A stretch of 64,000 bases of DNA from Desulfurispora thermophila DSM 16022 (GCF_000376385.1 NZ_AQWN01000004.1:124001-188000), one strand, 5' to 3'; shown: positions 36,760-45,084, numbered from the stretch's first letter. Notes: generated from the letters alone by a model not told the origin. Numbers and translations: made by a program.

Positions 36760-38031
36760 TTAATTTGCCGGCAGAGAAGCCAGGAGTGATGCCAGATCGC
36801 GATACCAGGAGGTGGGGCTCCACAGGGTGCCGATACCCACAATATCCATATGGTCGGTGGATTCCAAAAGACCCAGGTAGTGCCAGCGACCGGGTTGTGC
36901 CTGCCCGTTGTAATTAACAATGGTGTCACTTGAACCGATGTGCGGACCGGACATGGAGCAGGTGTTGACTACGCCATCATTTTTCCACCAGTTGCTGTCT
37001 ATTACCACCCGGTCCGGCACATTGCGGGTATAGGCGCCCATGTGCAGGGCGAAGGGTACGAAGATAGGGTTCATGCTCAGTTCCGGTATTTCATGGCCGG
37101 TGATTAGTTCGCGGAAGGTGGCCTCGGTACCATATGAGAAGTAGTAAATGTCCGGTTGGGCTTTTACCCATTTATTTAGTTCTCTGGCGCCGTCCGGACT
37201 AAGATCCCAGGCGCTGATATCGTGTGTTGATTCCCAGATGCTGCTGTTCCAGACCCTGTCGGCATAGCTGGCAAAAGTTTCGCCTGGTTGGCGCTTCAGC
37301 CCCCATTGATCCAGTTTGAAGTCGTAAACCAGATTGTCCGCGCACAGACCGCTGGCGGCAGCTACTAATGCGACTGTTTGCTGGGCAAATGGTAACATTC
37401 CGTTCACAGCATCGGCCAGAGTAGTGCCGTCGTGCGGGGTGGAAATGGTGGTGATGCTGTGGATCCAGGACTTTTTCTGGCCATTAAATAGTGGTGATAA
37501 TTCGCTGGGTGGGGTGGTGGCAATTTCATCCGGATCGCCATTTTCCAGTAACTGAGCTAGTAAGCGGATTGTTTGCCCGCCCATACTGTGGCCAATCAGG
37601 TGGATCTTTACAGTTTTGCCCGTAGATGGGTCAACTTCTCCCCAATTGGGTAACAAGCCTGGGTAGGTGCGGCCATAACGGGCGTGTCCGTATTTAGCGG
37701 CGTGTGCTTTGCCGTAGTCTACCCGGCCGCCTTTAATGAAGGCATAAAGCTCGCAGGCTCTGTCCCAGTTGCTGGAAAACGGTCCCACGGCAGCGGTGTA
37801 TGTCTGATAACCGGCACTTTCCAACTTTTCCTGCAGGTCAGTGAAGCCGCCCCAGTACTTAAAGCCCAGCATTTCGTCACGCCCCCAGCCGCTAAAACCG
37901 TGTACAAGTACTATGGGGTAGTTGTTTTGCCTTTCGGCTGCGGCGGCCGGTCCGCCTCCCAGAAAGAAGGCTGTAACCAGCAGGCAGAGCATGGTGACCA
38001 GCAAAAAGTGTAATTTTTTTACCTTTAGCAC
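36760..38031 (-). CDS. Secreted triacylglycerol lipase, family I.5-like
   Basis: A 423-residue alpha/beta hydrolase resembling thermostable Geobacillus-type lipases. The N-terminal signal peptide (hydrophobic stretch HFLLVTMLCLLVTAFFLGGG) is cleaved near AAAAE. The mature start has the oxyanion-loop motif PIVLVHGFSGWG. The nucleophile Ser is in GHSMGG near residue 153; Bacillus family I lipases usually show AHSxG. The acid is probably the Asp of DLSPDGA and the catalytic His is in STDHMDIVG. Upstream sequence is AT-rich. A secreted lipase would release glycerol from lipids, which the glp regulon could use; that link is inference. It may have been acquired from a bacillus. Confidence 0.9.
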   Translation of the reverse strand: MLKVKKLHFLLVTMLCLLVTAFFLGGGPAAAAERQNNYPIVLVHGFSGWGRDEMLGFKYWGGFTDLQEKLESAGYQTYTAAVGPFSSNWDRACELYAFIKGGRVDYGKAHAAKYGHARYGRTYPGLLPNWGEVDPSTGKTVKIHLIGHSMGGQTIRLLAQLLENGDPDEIATTPPSELSPLFNGQKKSWIHSITTISTPHDGTTLADAVNGMLPFAQQTVALVAAASGLCADNLVYDFKLDQWGLKRQPGETFASYADRVWNSSIWESTHDISAWDLSPDGARELNKWVKAQPDIYYFSYGTEATFRELITGHEIPELSMNPIFVPFALHMGAYTRNVPDRVVIDSNWWKNDGVVNTCSMSGPHIGSSDTIVNYNGQAQPGRWHYLGLLESTDHMDIVGIGTLWSPTSWYRDLASLLASLPAN

Positions 38032-38351
38032 AAGTTTCCCTCCCTGGTGGTAATTTGAATATTATTTTGATCATTGAGTATATTCAATAAATTTTAAATA
38101 GTCAAGTAATTTATTGTATGATATTGTTTTTAAACTATGGGTAAATTCTTGCTGTAGGTGTAGCATGTGCTAACGTTGAAGAAGAACTTCAAATTATTGT
38201 CGAATTCCTCAGATACCGCCGAAATAATCCCCCGGCTTAAACCGGTTTAAATAAACAGAGCATAAGCGCAGGCGAAAACTGTGCACCTATAAGGGGCTGT
38301 TGGTTTCAAGGTGCAGTGTGCTCAGGTAAAAGCTGGTTTTTTCTCAAAAAC
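38032..38351. other. Non-coding gap between lipase and flippase genes
   Basis: About 320 bases, AT-rich near the lipase. It contains TGCACC/GGTGCA as distant complementary arms (about 38281-38317) and a short stop-bounded frame with no start. I find no convincing gene, tRNA or known RNA here. Lipase expression probably starts in this stretch. Confidence 0.5.
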
Positions 38352-38381
38352 AGGGAAAACTCCGGCAATATGCCGGAGGGG
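38352..38381 (-). terminator. Intrinsic terminator of the SpoVB-like gene
   Basis: CTCCGGCA pairs with TGCCGGAG across a 3-base loop. The minus strand continues TTTTCCC, just past the stop of the flippase gene. Confidence 0.75.
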
Positions 38382-38386
38382 GTTTA

Positions 38387-40057
38387 TTAATATGTTTTGG
38401 TTTTAGCAGCCAGCCACCCGGCCAGCCGGCGCCCGGGACCGGGCAGGCGGGATAGGTCGGACGGGGTAATCCCTCCCAGGGCGTAAAGCAGGGGCGGGTA
38501 GGTCAGCAGACCGCAGCCTATGGCCAGGGCGGTGGCCGGATAGCTGTGTCCCGTCCAGAGCAGCAGGGCGCGGTAGGCGGCCCAGACTGCGGCGGCCATG
38601 AGAGCCGAGGCGGCTGCGGCCGGCAGCAGGTCCTGCCGGGGGCGGAACTCCAGGCCCACCAGGCGGCGCAGGGATAGCACGTTCAAGGCACCGGCCAGGG
38701 CGAACATGGCCGTGGTGGCCAGAGCGGCGGCCCGGATGCCCAGAGGGGTGGGTGTCAGCCCCCAGGTGAGAGCGATTTTCAGCCCAATGCCGGTGAGCAG
38801 GTTGCGCACGGGCAGATCGGCCCGGCCCAGGCCCTGCAGTGTGCCCGAGAGTACCAGGTGCAACCCCCAGAAGAGCACAGCCGGAGCCAGATAGCGCAGG
38901 GGTGTGCCGGCGGCACTGTTGGCGAACAGCAGGTCGGTGAGCTGGGGGGCCAGCACCAGCAGACCGGCCGTGGCCGGCAGTGAGGTGAGCAGGGAAAGGC
39001 GTAACGCTGCGCGCAACTGGCTGCGCACGGCGCTATGGTCGCTGGCGGCGTGGGCGCGGGATACGGCCGGCACCAAACTGGTGCCCAGGGAAAAGGAGAA
39101 GGCGATGCTGATATTGATAAAAGAAAGCGCCATCTGGTTGAGCTGGCCGTACAGCGCCGTGGCCTGCTGCTGGGTGTAGCCAGTAAGCTGCAGGCGTTCA
39201 ATAATCAGCTTGTTGTCAATAATGCCGGTGAGGGCCATGGATACATTGGCAAAAGAAATGGGAATGGATACCGTAAAAACCTTTTTCAGCAACTGCCAGG
39301 CGCTTTCCCGGCTGCCCGAACTGTCCAGCGCCACCGCCTGTCTAAACTGCGACCGGTAGCGCAGAAAAACCAGCAGCATAAAAAGTGTGGCGGCCACCGC
39401 GCCGGGCACGGCGCCGAAATTGGCCCCGGCCGCGGCCGCGGCCAGTCCCCGGGGCAGCAGCAGGTAGCTGAAGAGCAGGGTGCCCGCCACCAGCAGGGTC
39501 TGGTCCACCACCTGGGAAAGCGCCACCGCGGTCATATTTTGCAGTCCCTGAAAGAGCCCGCGGAAGGCTGCCGTAACCGCGGCGAAAAAAACCACCGGGG
39601 CGATGGCCCGCATCCCGGCCAGGGCGGCCGGGTTGGCCACTAGCCCCACCCGCACCAGGAAGGGGGCACCGCAATAGAGCAACAGGGAAAAACCCAGCCC
39701 CAACCCCAGCATGGTCAGCAGGGTGATTTGAAAAGTACGGTAGGCGTCGCGCCAGGCACCTACTGTCACTTTGGCCGCCACCAGGCGGGATACGCCTACC
39801 GGGATACCGGCTGCTGAAATGGTGAAAAAGAGCAGGTAATACTGGTTGGGGATGGCGTACAGGCCCAGCCCCTCGTCGCCCAGCAGGCGGCCCAGGGGGA
39901 TGCGGTAAACTGCTCCCAGCACGCGGACCAGCAGGCCGGCCAGGGTTAAAATCAGCGCCCCTTTGATCAGCGTCTGCCCGGCCAATTGAAGCGGCCGGGC
40001 CGGTGTGTTTTGCTCTGTTGTTATGGTCGGGTGTTCCGGTTTTTTTACCAGGCTCAT
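38387..40057 (-). CDS. SpoVB/YtgP-type MOP-family lipid-linked saccharide flippase
   Basis: A 556-residue membrane protein with about fourteen hydrophobic helices, of the MATE-like MOP exporter superfamily that includes MurJ and SpoVB. A hydrophilic N-terminal tail of about 30 residues is followed by LIKGALILTLAGLLVRVLGA and the family phrase YRIPLGRLLGDEGLGLYAIP, which is strongly typical of SpoVB and its paralogues. Roles are in flipping lipid-linked cell-wall precursors, during spore cortex formation or vegetative growth. It is monocistronic and leftward. Which paralogue it is cannot be told without a phylogeny. Confidence 0.9.
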   Translation of the reverse strand: MSLVKKPEHPTITTEQNTPARPLQLAGQTLIKGALILTLAGLLVRVLGAVYRIPLGRLLGDEGLGLYAIPNQYYLLFFTISAAGIPVGVSRLVAAKVTVGAWRDAYRTFQITLLTMLGLGLGFSLLLYCGAPFLVRVGLVANPAALAGMRAIAPVVFFAAVTAAFRGLFQGLQNMTAVALSQVVDQTLLVAGTLLFSYLLLPRGLAAAAAGANFGAVPGAVAATLFMLLVFLRYRSQFRQAVALDSSGSRESAWQLLKKVFTVSIPISFANVSMALTGIIDNKLIIERLQLTGYTQQQATALYGQLNQMALSFINISIAFSFSLGTSLVPAVSRAHAASDHSAVRSQLRAALRLSLLTSLPATAGLLVLAPQLTDLLFANSAAGTPLRYLAPAVLFWGLHLVLSGTLQGLGRADLPVRNLLTGIGLKIALTWGLTPTPLGIRAAALATTAMFALAGALNVLSLRRLVGLEFRPRQDLLPAAAASALMAAAVWAAYRALLLWTGHSYPATALAIGCGLLTYPPLLYALGGITPSDLSRLPGPGRRLAGWLAAKTKTY

Positions 40058-40086
40058 GCAAAACCCTACTTTAGTTATGATGGCTT

Positions 40087-40404
40087 TTATTTTTCTTCCG
40101 GCCCGGAATTGTTGGGGGGAGTATTGTCCCTGTTTTCGGTCAACTGGCCTATCCGGCGCAGGGGTGTTACTTTGTTACGCCGGCCGGGCCGGGTTTCCGG
40201 TACTTCGGATTCGGTAACTTCCAGGTAAAACACCCTTTCCGGGTAACAGAGCACGGTAACCAGGCCACGTTCGGGTTCGGTCAGCCAGATGCCCTTGAAC
40301 TCCAGCATCTCGCCCAGCGGTTCCACTTTGACCCGGCGCGGTCCTTCCAGCACTTCCAGTTCCCAGCCCTGAATACTCACCACAATGGTTTTTTGTACCG
40401 ACAT
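40087..40404 (-). CDS. Hypothetical protein, about 105 residues
   Basis: A small soluble protein of beta-strand character: SIQGWELEVLEGPRRVKVEP, then GIWLTEPERGLVTVLCYPERVFYLEVTES, with a polar proline- and asparagine-rich tail. I recognise no family. The ATG at 40404 follows GGAGGG at good spacing; an in-frame ATG at 40440 has none. It lies just upstream of the flippase gene on the same strand with a 29-base gap and may be co-transcribed with it. Confidence 0.6.
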   Translation of the reverse strand: MSVQKTIVVSIQGWELEVLEGPRRVKVEPLGEMLEFKGIWLTEPERGLVTVLCYPERVFYLEVTESEVPETRPGRRNKVTPLRRIGQLTENRDNTPPNNSGPEEK

Positions 40405-40540
40405 ATAGCCCTCCTGTTGGTTTGCAGCGGTTTGATGCAATCAGGCTGATTGCAGAAATCAGCATCACACCATACAACTGATATCTTACCACAAACTGGC
40501 GGATAGTAGAAGTTTTCTGTTTGACGGAATACAGCCAGGG

Positions 40541-40589
40541 ATAAAACAAAAGCAGGATGTCCGCCCGTTGTAGCGCGCGGCATCCTGCT
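40541..40589 (-). terminator. Intrinsic terminator after the YbjQ-family gene
   Basis: AGCAGGATG pairs with CATCCTGCT, followed on the minus strand by TTTGTTTT. Confidence 0.85.
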
Positions 40590-40640
40590 GCTCATGTGTG
40601 CGATAAAATCGCTTTCCGGTTTGGTCATGTATGATCACAG

Positions 40641-40952
40641 TCAGATGACCACGGCGGTGCCCGAGGCTGTAACCATTAGCATACCCTCCCGGATCACCTC
40701 GTAGTCCAGGTCAATGCCGACCACGGCATTGGCGCCCAGCCGGGAGGCCTGGGCGGCCATTTCGCTTAGGGCGATCTCTCGGGCCTGGGCCAGTTTGGTC
40801 TCATAAGCGCCCGAGCGGCCGCCCACAATGTCGGTGATGCTGGCGAACAGATCCCGCACGATGTTGGCGCCCATGATGGCCTCCCCGGTGACAATGCCCA
40901 GATATTTTTGCACGGGACGCCCTTCAATGGTGGGGGTGGTGGTGAGCAGCAT
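40641..40952 (-). CDS. YbjQ/UPF0145 family protein
   Basis: A 103-residue protein of the YbjQ (UPF0145, heavy-metal-binding domain) family. The typical order is seen: an N-terminal [20 protein letters not shown], the [10 protein letters not shown] segment, and the C-terminal [14 protein letters not shown]. The fold is a small pentameric alpha/beta domain; a cellular role is not established. It is separated from the SdpI-like gene upstream by 24 bases on the same strand, so it may belong to that transcript, ended by the terminator at 40541-40589. Confidence 0.9.
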   Translation of the reverse strand: MLLTTTPTIEGRPVQKYLGIVTGEAIMGANIVRDLFASITDIVGGRSGAYETKLAQAREIALSEMAAQASRLGANAVVGIDLDYEVIREGMLMVTASGTAVVI

Positions 40953-40976
40953 GGCTAAAACCTTCCTTTCTTAAAC

Positions 40977-41666
40977 TCATGATAATGTGCTTTTTTTGGT
41001 ATACAGATAGTATGAGTAAGCGATAGTAATTACAGTACTGCCCAGGACGGCCGTCAGGAAAACGGTAAAGGCGTACCGGCCGGCAAAACTGCCCAGCAGT
41101 CCAAGTATGCCCCCGGCTACCATCAGGCGGCCGCCCACCCGGTGGGTGCGCTGCCACACTGTCGGGTCGGCCAGGGTCCAGGGGGTGCGGATGCCCACGA
41201 AGTAATTGGGGCGCACCCGGGTCAGGGAATTGCCGGTCAGGATGAACAGGACACTGACGGCGACCGGGACAATGGTGCTTACCGGGACGCGATACCCCAG
41301 TGCGTACAGGACAACTACGTAGTTTAATATTACCAGAAAGGTACACAGTAGGTAAACCAGCAGGTTGTAAAAACCTTGAAAGTAGACATAGTTTTCCCGC
41401 CGGGGATCCAGGCGGGGCAAGAAGCGCATCAGGGCATAAATCAGGGCGGGAAGCAAACTGAAAACGAGCAGCGCGGCCAGTTTAGCAGTGTACTGGTCAA
41501 CCTGGCCCGCCACATTCCAGTGGGTGGGCAATCTTTCCGGCAACCGAGGGTAGACAAGGGCATCAAACACCCAGGTGACCAGTATCAGCAGCCAGAGTGG
41601 CCAATCATGGCGCAAACTGCTGCCGGTCTGCTCTCGGTTACTTGTGCCGGGGTGCTTTTGTTTCAT
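40977..41666 (-). CDS. SdpI/DUF1648-family membrane protein
   Basis: A 229-residue membrane protein with about six hydrophobic segments, matching the SdpI/YhfL-like family. The DUF1648 motif LPERLPTHWNVAGQVDQY is near residue 45, and a C-terminal SdpI block contains RVRPNYFVGIRTPWTLADP and WQRTHRVGG. In Bacillus, SdpI with SdpR protects against the SdpC toxin. Here no sdpABC genes are nearby, so the protein may be an orphan immunity or stress protein. Its start overlaps the ArsR-type regulator by 29 bases, indicating coupling. Confidence 0.88.
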   Translation of the reverse strand: MKQKHPGTSNREQTGSSLRHDWPLWLLILVTWVFDALVYPRLPERLPTHWNVAGQVDQYTAKLAALLVFSLLPALIYALMRFLPRLDPRRENYVYFQGFYNLLVYLLCTFLVILNYVVVLYALGYRVPVSTIVPVAVSVLFILTGNSLTRVRPNYFVGIRTPWTLADPTVWQRTHRVGGRLMVAGGILGLLGSFAGRYAFTVFLTAVLGSTVITIAYSYYLYTKKSTLS

Positions 41667-41943
41667 ACTGGTCTCCTCCTCCTGTGTGCATGATTGATGC
41701 CAGCCAGCCCAGAACCTCCTGGAAAACCGTGGTGTTAAGGGAATAATAGATGTTCTGTCCCTGGCGCTGGTCCAGCACCAGTCCGGCCTGCTTCAAAATT
41801 TGCAGGTGGTGGGAGATACTGGGCTTGGAGATGTTAAAATGTCCGGCTATTTCTCCCGCCGTCAGGTCGCCCTGCTGCAGCAGGCGCAGGATCTGGCGCC
41901 GGGTGGGATCGGACAGTGCCTTGAAAGTGTCGTTTAGTCCCAT
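41638..41943 (-). CDS. ArsR/SdpR-family transcriptional repressor
   Basis: A 101-residue winged-helix protein with the ArsR-type core: FKALSDPTRRQILRLL at the N-terminus and the recognition region AGEIAGHFNISKPSISHHL near residues 30-48. No CxC metal-binding motif is present, as in SdpR-type autorepressors. Its stop lies within the SdpI-like gene and both are read leftward. A candidate operator lies about 40 bases upstream. This matches the Bacillus SdpR-SdpI layout, in which immunity protein and repressor control each other. Confidence 0.9.
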   Translation of the reverse strand: MGLNDTFKALSDPTRRQILRLLQQGDLTAGEIAGHFNISKPSISHHLQILKQAGLVLDQRQGQNIYYSLNTTVFQEVLGWLASIMHTGGGDQYETKAPRHK

Positions 41944-41982
41944 GGTTTGACTATAATCACCTGCCTGCTGTTTTCATGTAAT

Positions 41983-41998
41983 TTAGAAGTTTGTCTAA
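41983..41998. promoter_or_regulatory. Candidate operator of the SdpR-like repressor
   Basis: Inverted repeat TTAGA-N6-TCTAA in an AT-rich stretch 40 bases upstream of the repressor gene. Size and position fit an ArsR-family site; proof needs binding data. Confidence 0.45.
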
Positions 41999-42051
41999 TA
42001 ATCTAATTATATGTATTAACCGTATGGCAAGTCAAGAAAATCAGAGGGCTG

Positions 42052-42101
42052 AAATAAATAAAACGGCCTTCCCATCATTTATGCATTCGGGAAGGCCGTT
42101 A
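42052..42101 (-). terminator. Intrinsic terminator of the AcuA-like gene
   Basis: ACGGCCTTCCC pairs with GGGAAGGCCGT (11 bp). On the minus strand TTTTATTTATTT follows. Confidence 0.9.
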
Positions 42102-42121
42102 CAGTCCTTCAGGCAATTGAC

Positions 42122-42811
42122 CTATATGGCGCCTATCATTTGGCCAAACTTGGTAAAGCGCAGCGATTCAAACAGGAGCACATCCTGCTTGCTAACCCTG
42201 GGGCCAATTTTGGCCAGCAACACATTGGCCGGGTGCTCTAAGATGTCCGGGTCGTCGGTGGCCACTTTGGAAAGCCCCGCCTTTTCAAACATGCCGGTCA
42301 GCATCCTTTGATACTGCCAGACATCCAGACCGCTGTTTTTCAAATCCCAGTGCCAGCAGTATTCCATGGTGATGCAAATGTATTCGTCCAGGTTGGCGGA
42401 GGAAAAGGCCAGCTGCAACAGGTGACGGCCGATTTTATAGCGCCGCCACTCCGGGCTGATTTCGATACCGCCCATTTCCAGGATGCGGGGGTGCTGGTAC
42501 CAGCGGGTGTACTCATCGGGGCGGTGAAAGGTGACATAGCCAATAATTTCATTTTCAAAACGGGCAATGTAAATCATGCCCTCGGGCATACCGGCAATGT
42601 CCACCAGCGCTTTGTGTTGTTTTTCCGCCGGGCGGAAGTTGTTGAGCTGCGGGTTCATTTGCAGCAGGGCCAGTTGCCGGGGGGGTACGGGGCCCTCCAG
42701 CCAAACCTGACCACGCGGCGTACTTAGCGCCAGGCGGTCAAAAACACGGGCGCTGGGAGCGGGGGGAGGGGGCGTGACTGGTTGTTGCGCTATATGGCGA
42801 TCCGCTTGCAT
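42122..42811 (-). CDS. acuA: AcuA-like GNAT acetyltransferase
   Basis: About 229 residues, closely resembling the Bacillus acetoin-utilisation protein AcuA, a lysine acetyltransferase that inactivates acetyl-CoA synthetase. Shared phrases include VWLEGPVPPRQLALLQM, NNFRPAEKQHKALVDIAGMPEG, IGYVTFHRP and the C-terminal WHWDLKNSGLDVWQYQRM and ATDDPDILEHPANVLLAKIG. The GNAT core with the acetyl-CoA loop is in the central WRRYKIGRHLLQ region near residue 125. The ATG at 42811 follows GGAGGAG. No acuB, acuC or acsA lies alongside, so its target must be encoded elsewhere. Followed by a strong terminator. Confidence 0.88.
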   Translation of the reverse strand: MQADRHIAQQPVTPPPPAPSARVFDRLALSTPRGQVWLEGPVPPRQLALLQMNPQLNNFRPAEKQHKALVDIAGMPEGMIYIARFENEIIGYVTFHRPDEYTRWYQHPRILEMGGIEISPEWRRYKIGRHLLQLAFSSANLDEYICITMEYCWHWDLKNSGLDVWQYQRMLTGMFEKAGLSKVATDDPDILEHPANVLLAKIGPRVSKQDVLLFESLRFTKFGQMIGAI

Positions 42812-43133
42812 GGGGATCACTCCTCCGAACTGATAATTTCAGGTTTTGCTTCAACCGGTTGCCACCGCTGGTGTCACATCAGGTGCAAAACAGGGTTTGG
42901 GCTGCAGCGGGTGCAGTTCTGCCATGGAAAATTACCGGTAAACAACTTGTCAGAATATTTATTCCGCTTAGTATTAAATATCTACCGTTCAGGGATTTAT
43001 TTTGTCATTTCACCTGTTGTTGCTTCCATTATAAATATAGCGGTTCTGGAAAACAATAGAGCGACATTAATTTAAATATAATATAAATTTTGCAAAAGAC
43101 AGAAAACTGTGCCCGGGGCAGGAGGAGGGCTTG
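42812..43133. other. Divergent intergenic region with no recognised gene
   Basis: About 320 bases between leftward acuA and the rightward small-HTH gene. The right half is AT-rich, with TATAAT at about 43077-43082 as a possible -10 for the rightward gene, but no good -35. Open frames here look random. Confidence 0.4.
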
Positions 43134-43403
43134 ATGATGGCGAAAGCTTATTTTCAACAAAGGAGGCGGCCCTACCCGATGACAATAAAGAATCGCCTGC
43201 GTTACTGGCGCGTGCACCTGGGAATAGAGGACATTCATAATTTTGCCGAATTGATTGACATGAATCCCTGGTTTGTACAGCAGTGGGAAGAGCAGCGATT
43301 CCAGCCCAGCCTGGAGGCTTTTTGCCGCATCCGGGAAAGACTGCGCAAACTGCTCCCCCAGATAACGCTGGATGATTTGTTGGATTACTCGCCACAGGAT
43401 TAA
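43134..43403 (+). CDS. Small helix-turn-helix (XRE-like) protein
   Basis: About 89 residues. The segment TIKNRLRYWRVHLGIEDIHN, then NFAELIDMNPWFVQQWEEQRFQPS, follows the pattern of Cro/C1-type helix-turn-helix proteins (recognition helix near NPWFVQQWE), with a C-terminal RLRKLLPQITLDDLL. Two ribosome sites are possible: GGAGGAGG before the ATG at 43134/43137, and AAAGGAGG before an internal ATG at 43179, which would give a 74-residue protein starting at the domain. Its target is unknown. It begins a run of three small rightward genes. Confidence 0.65.
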   Translation: MMAKAYFQQRRRPYPMTIKNRLRYWRVHLGIEDIHNFAELIDMNPWFVQQWEEQRFQPSLEAFCRIRERLRKLLPQITLDDLLDYSPQD

Positions 43404-43507
43404 CCCGGGGTAATTTGCCAAGCTGAACAGGATATGGTATGCTATAAAGAGTAGTACAAGGTCATAAGGCAAGGCTGTTCAGGCCGGGAGCAATAATAAT
43501 TGAGCGG

Positions 43508-43816
43508 GTGCTGGAAATGACGGACAAGGTGGTTAGCCTGGAGGAAAAAAGGCTGAAAGAAATTCTGGCTCAAATGTACAGGTTACAAATGGAAAATTTT
43601 TTTAGTGACGGTATCATGCCAGCGTTGATGGATAAAGCGGGGCTGAGTGAAGAACAGGCGATCCAGGTGCTGCAGCAGCTGATCGAGCGGGGATACCTGT
43701 GTACCGGTAATTTCAAAGCCCGCTATTTTTTGCGGCCCGGTTATGTGCACTGTTTTCCGGTGGTTATTTCCGCTCAGGGCCTGAGCTGGCTGAAATGCTC
43801 GGAGTCCGTACAATAA
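43508..43816 (+). CDS. Hypothetical protein, possible winged helix
   Basis: About 102 residues starting at GTG. The helix-rich first half includes FFSDGIMPALMDKAGLSEEQAIQVLQQLIERGYL, which resembles a winged-helix DNA-binding domain, and the second half is strand-like. I do not recognise a family, and a ribosome site is weak. It lies between the small HTH gene and the repeat-containing zinc-ribbon gene, all rightward, with gaps of about 105 and 25 bases. Confidence 0.5.
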   Translation: MLEMTDKVVSLEEKRLKEILAQMYRLQMENFFSDGIMPALMDKAGLSEEQAIQVLQQLIERGYLCTGNFKARYFLRPGYVHCFPVVISAQGLSWLKCSESVQ

Positions 43817-43840
43817 ATTTGGAGAACAGGGGGGCTGGCG

Positions 43841-44329
43841 GTGGAAGTTTTCAAACGCTTTGCCGAAACAGTGAAGGACATCACTCGTGACCTGGGAGAA
43901 AAGGCCAAAGACATTGGGGAAAAGGCGCGCGATATAGGTGAGAAGGCGCTGGATCTGGGCGAAAAGGCCGGGGACAGGGCCAAGGACGTGGCCAAAAAAT
44001 CGGTCGAATTTGTCGGTGCCCAGAAATTAAAGCTGGAACTGTCCCGCTATGAGAAGGAAATGGAAAACAATATGGCCGCTCTGGGCTACCTGTATTACAA
44101 GAGTCGCCAGGGCGATGTCAGCCAGCAGCAGGAGATGGAGGAACTCTACCAGCGCACCTTGCAACTGGAACAGGATATTCGCCAGCTGGAAGAAGAGATC
44201 AACAAGCTCTTGCCCCGGCCGCCGGTTTGTCCGCAGTGTCAGAAAGAACTGCCACCCGGCGGGCGCTTCTGCAGCTATTGTGGCCGGCAGGTGGTAGGGG
44301 AAGAGCAGCGCGGTACACCTGAAGAATAA
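43841..44329 (+). CDS. Zinc-ribbon protein with amphipathic GEKA-type repeats
   Basis: A 162-residue protein in three parts. Residues 15-55 contain a run of about five near-identical 7-residue units of the type LGEKAKD/IGEKARD/LGEKAGD, giving an amphipathic helix as seen in LEA-like or apolipoprotein-like segments. Residues 60-125 form a coiled coil (YEKEMENNMAALGYLY, LEQDIRQLEEEINKLL). The end is a zinc ribbon, CPQC and CSYC. The protein probably binds membrane or a partner through the repeat; the function is unknown. The GTG start follows GGAGAACAGGGGGG. Confidence 0.75.
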   Translation: MEVFKRFAETVKDITRDLGEKAKDIGEKARDIGEKALDLGEKAGDRAKDVAKKSVEFVGAQKLKLELSRYEKEMENNMAALGYLYYKSRQGDVSQQQEMEELYQRTLQLEQDIRQLEEEINKLLPRPPVCPQCQKELPPGGRFCSYCGRQVVGEEQRGTPEE

Positions 44330-44415
44330 GCCGGAAAGAAAAGAATTACTTTGGTGATCCGGAGCGAGCACGGGCAAATTGAATTTACACTGTATTGCTA
44401 AATGATGTGACTGTA

Positions 44416-44460
44416 AAAAAGCAGACCAACTGATGGACGATCAGCGGTCTGCTTTTTGTT
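44416..44460. terminator. Bidirectional terminator
   Basis: AAAAAGCAGACC pairs with GGTCTGCTTTTT around a loop, with T runs on both strands. It lies between converging genes. Confidence 0.85.
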
Positions 44461-44464
44461 AATG

Positions 44465-44923
44465 TCACTGGCGCAGGCCCTGGAGCATCTGCACCACCAC
44501 GGCGGCGTCGGTGCCTGTGTAGACGGCTTTGGCCGACCCGTAGCCGCGCGATTTGGCTTCATTGCGCGAGAGCGCTTTCAGGCCCCGGGCCCCTATCTCC
44601 CGGGCCAGGCTGTCGGCACGGGAAAACAGGAAGACCGTGCGGGGTGGCTCCATGTCTTTGATGATGTAGAGGATTTTGCGCTCGCCGATATAATAGCTCA
44701 CTGTGCCGCCCACATCTTTTTTGTGCAGGTTGATGACCTGATTGCTGGCGGCCAGCTCGTCCAGGGCGCTGACTATCTTCTGGCAGGCCGGGGCACTGTG
44801 GCCGGGCTGGCGGCGCGGGCGGCTTTCCTTTTCCGCCCGGCGCGCTTCCGCTTTGACCGCCTGCTCCTGCGGTGCGCTGTTCTTTTTAAACTTGCTCAGT
44901 AAATTGCTCAAAAATCCGCTCAT
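44465..44923 (-). CDS. Hypothetical protein, about 152 residues
   Basis: A charged N-terminus with Lys/Arg and Gln-rich stretches (residues 1-45) is followed by an alpha/beta domain with TVSYYIGERKILYIIKDMEPP, VFLFSRADSLAREIGARGLK and KAVYTGTDAAVVVQMLQGL. I recognise no family. The ATG at 44923 lies at proper spacing from GGAG; the ATG 6 bases upstream is too close. Leftward, single gene, convergent with the zinc-ribbon gene. Confidence 0.6.
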   Translation of the reverse strand: MSGFLSNLLSKFKKNSAPQEQAVKAEARRAEKESRPRRQPGHSAPACQKIVSALDELAASNQVINLHKKDVGGTVSYYIGERKILYIIKDMEPPRTVFLFSRADSLAREIGARGLKALSRNEAKSRGYGSAKAVYTGTDAAVVVQMLQGLRQ

Positions 44924-45084
44924 AAACATACACTCCTTTATTGTATTTATTTCTCAACGCCGGGACGTCCTGGAAAAGATGATGCCCCGGAAAGCTGATG
45001 GTCGTTTGTACTATTACATGGATTACTGTGAGTTCGCTATGCCGGGCAGTAAATCCTGCAAAAATTATTAAAGGGGAGAATTTT

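Noticed and set aside
36760-38031. Mobile element carrying the lipase
   Set aside because: No transposase, terminal repeats or target duplications flank it.
42859-43059. 66-residue rightward open frame
   Set aside because: Erratic composition with frequent aromatic residues in AT-rich intergenic DNA and no good ribosome site.
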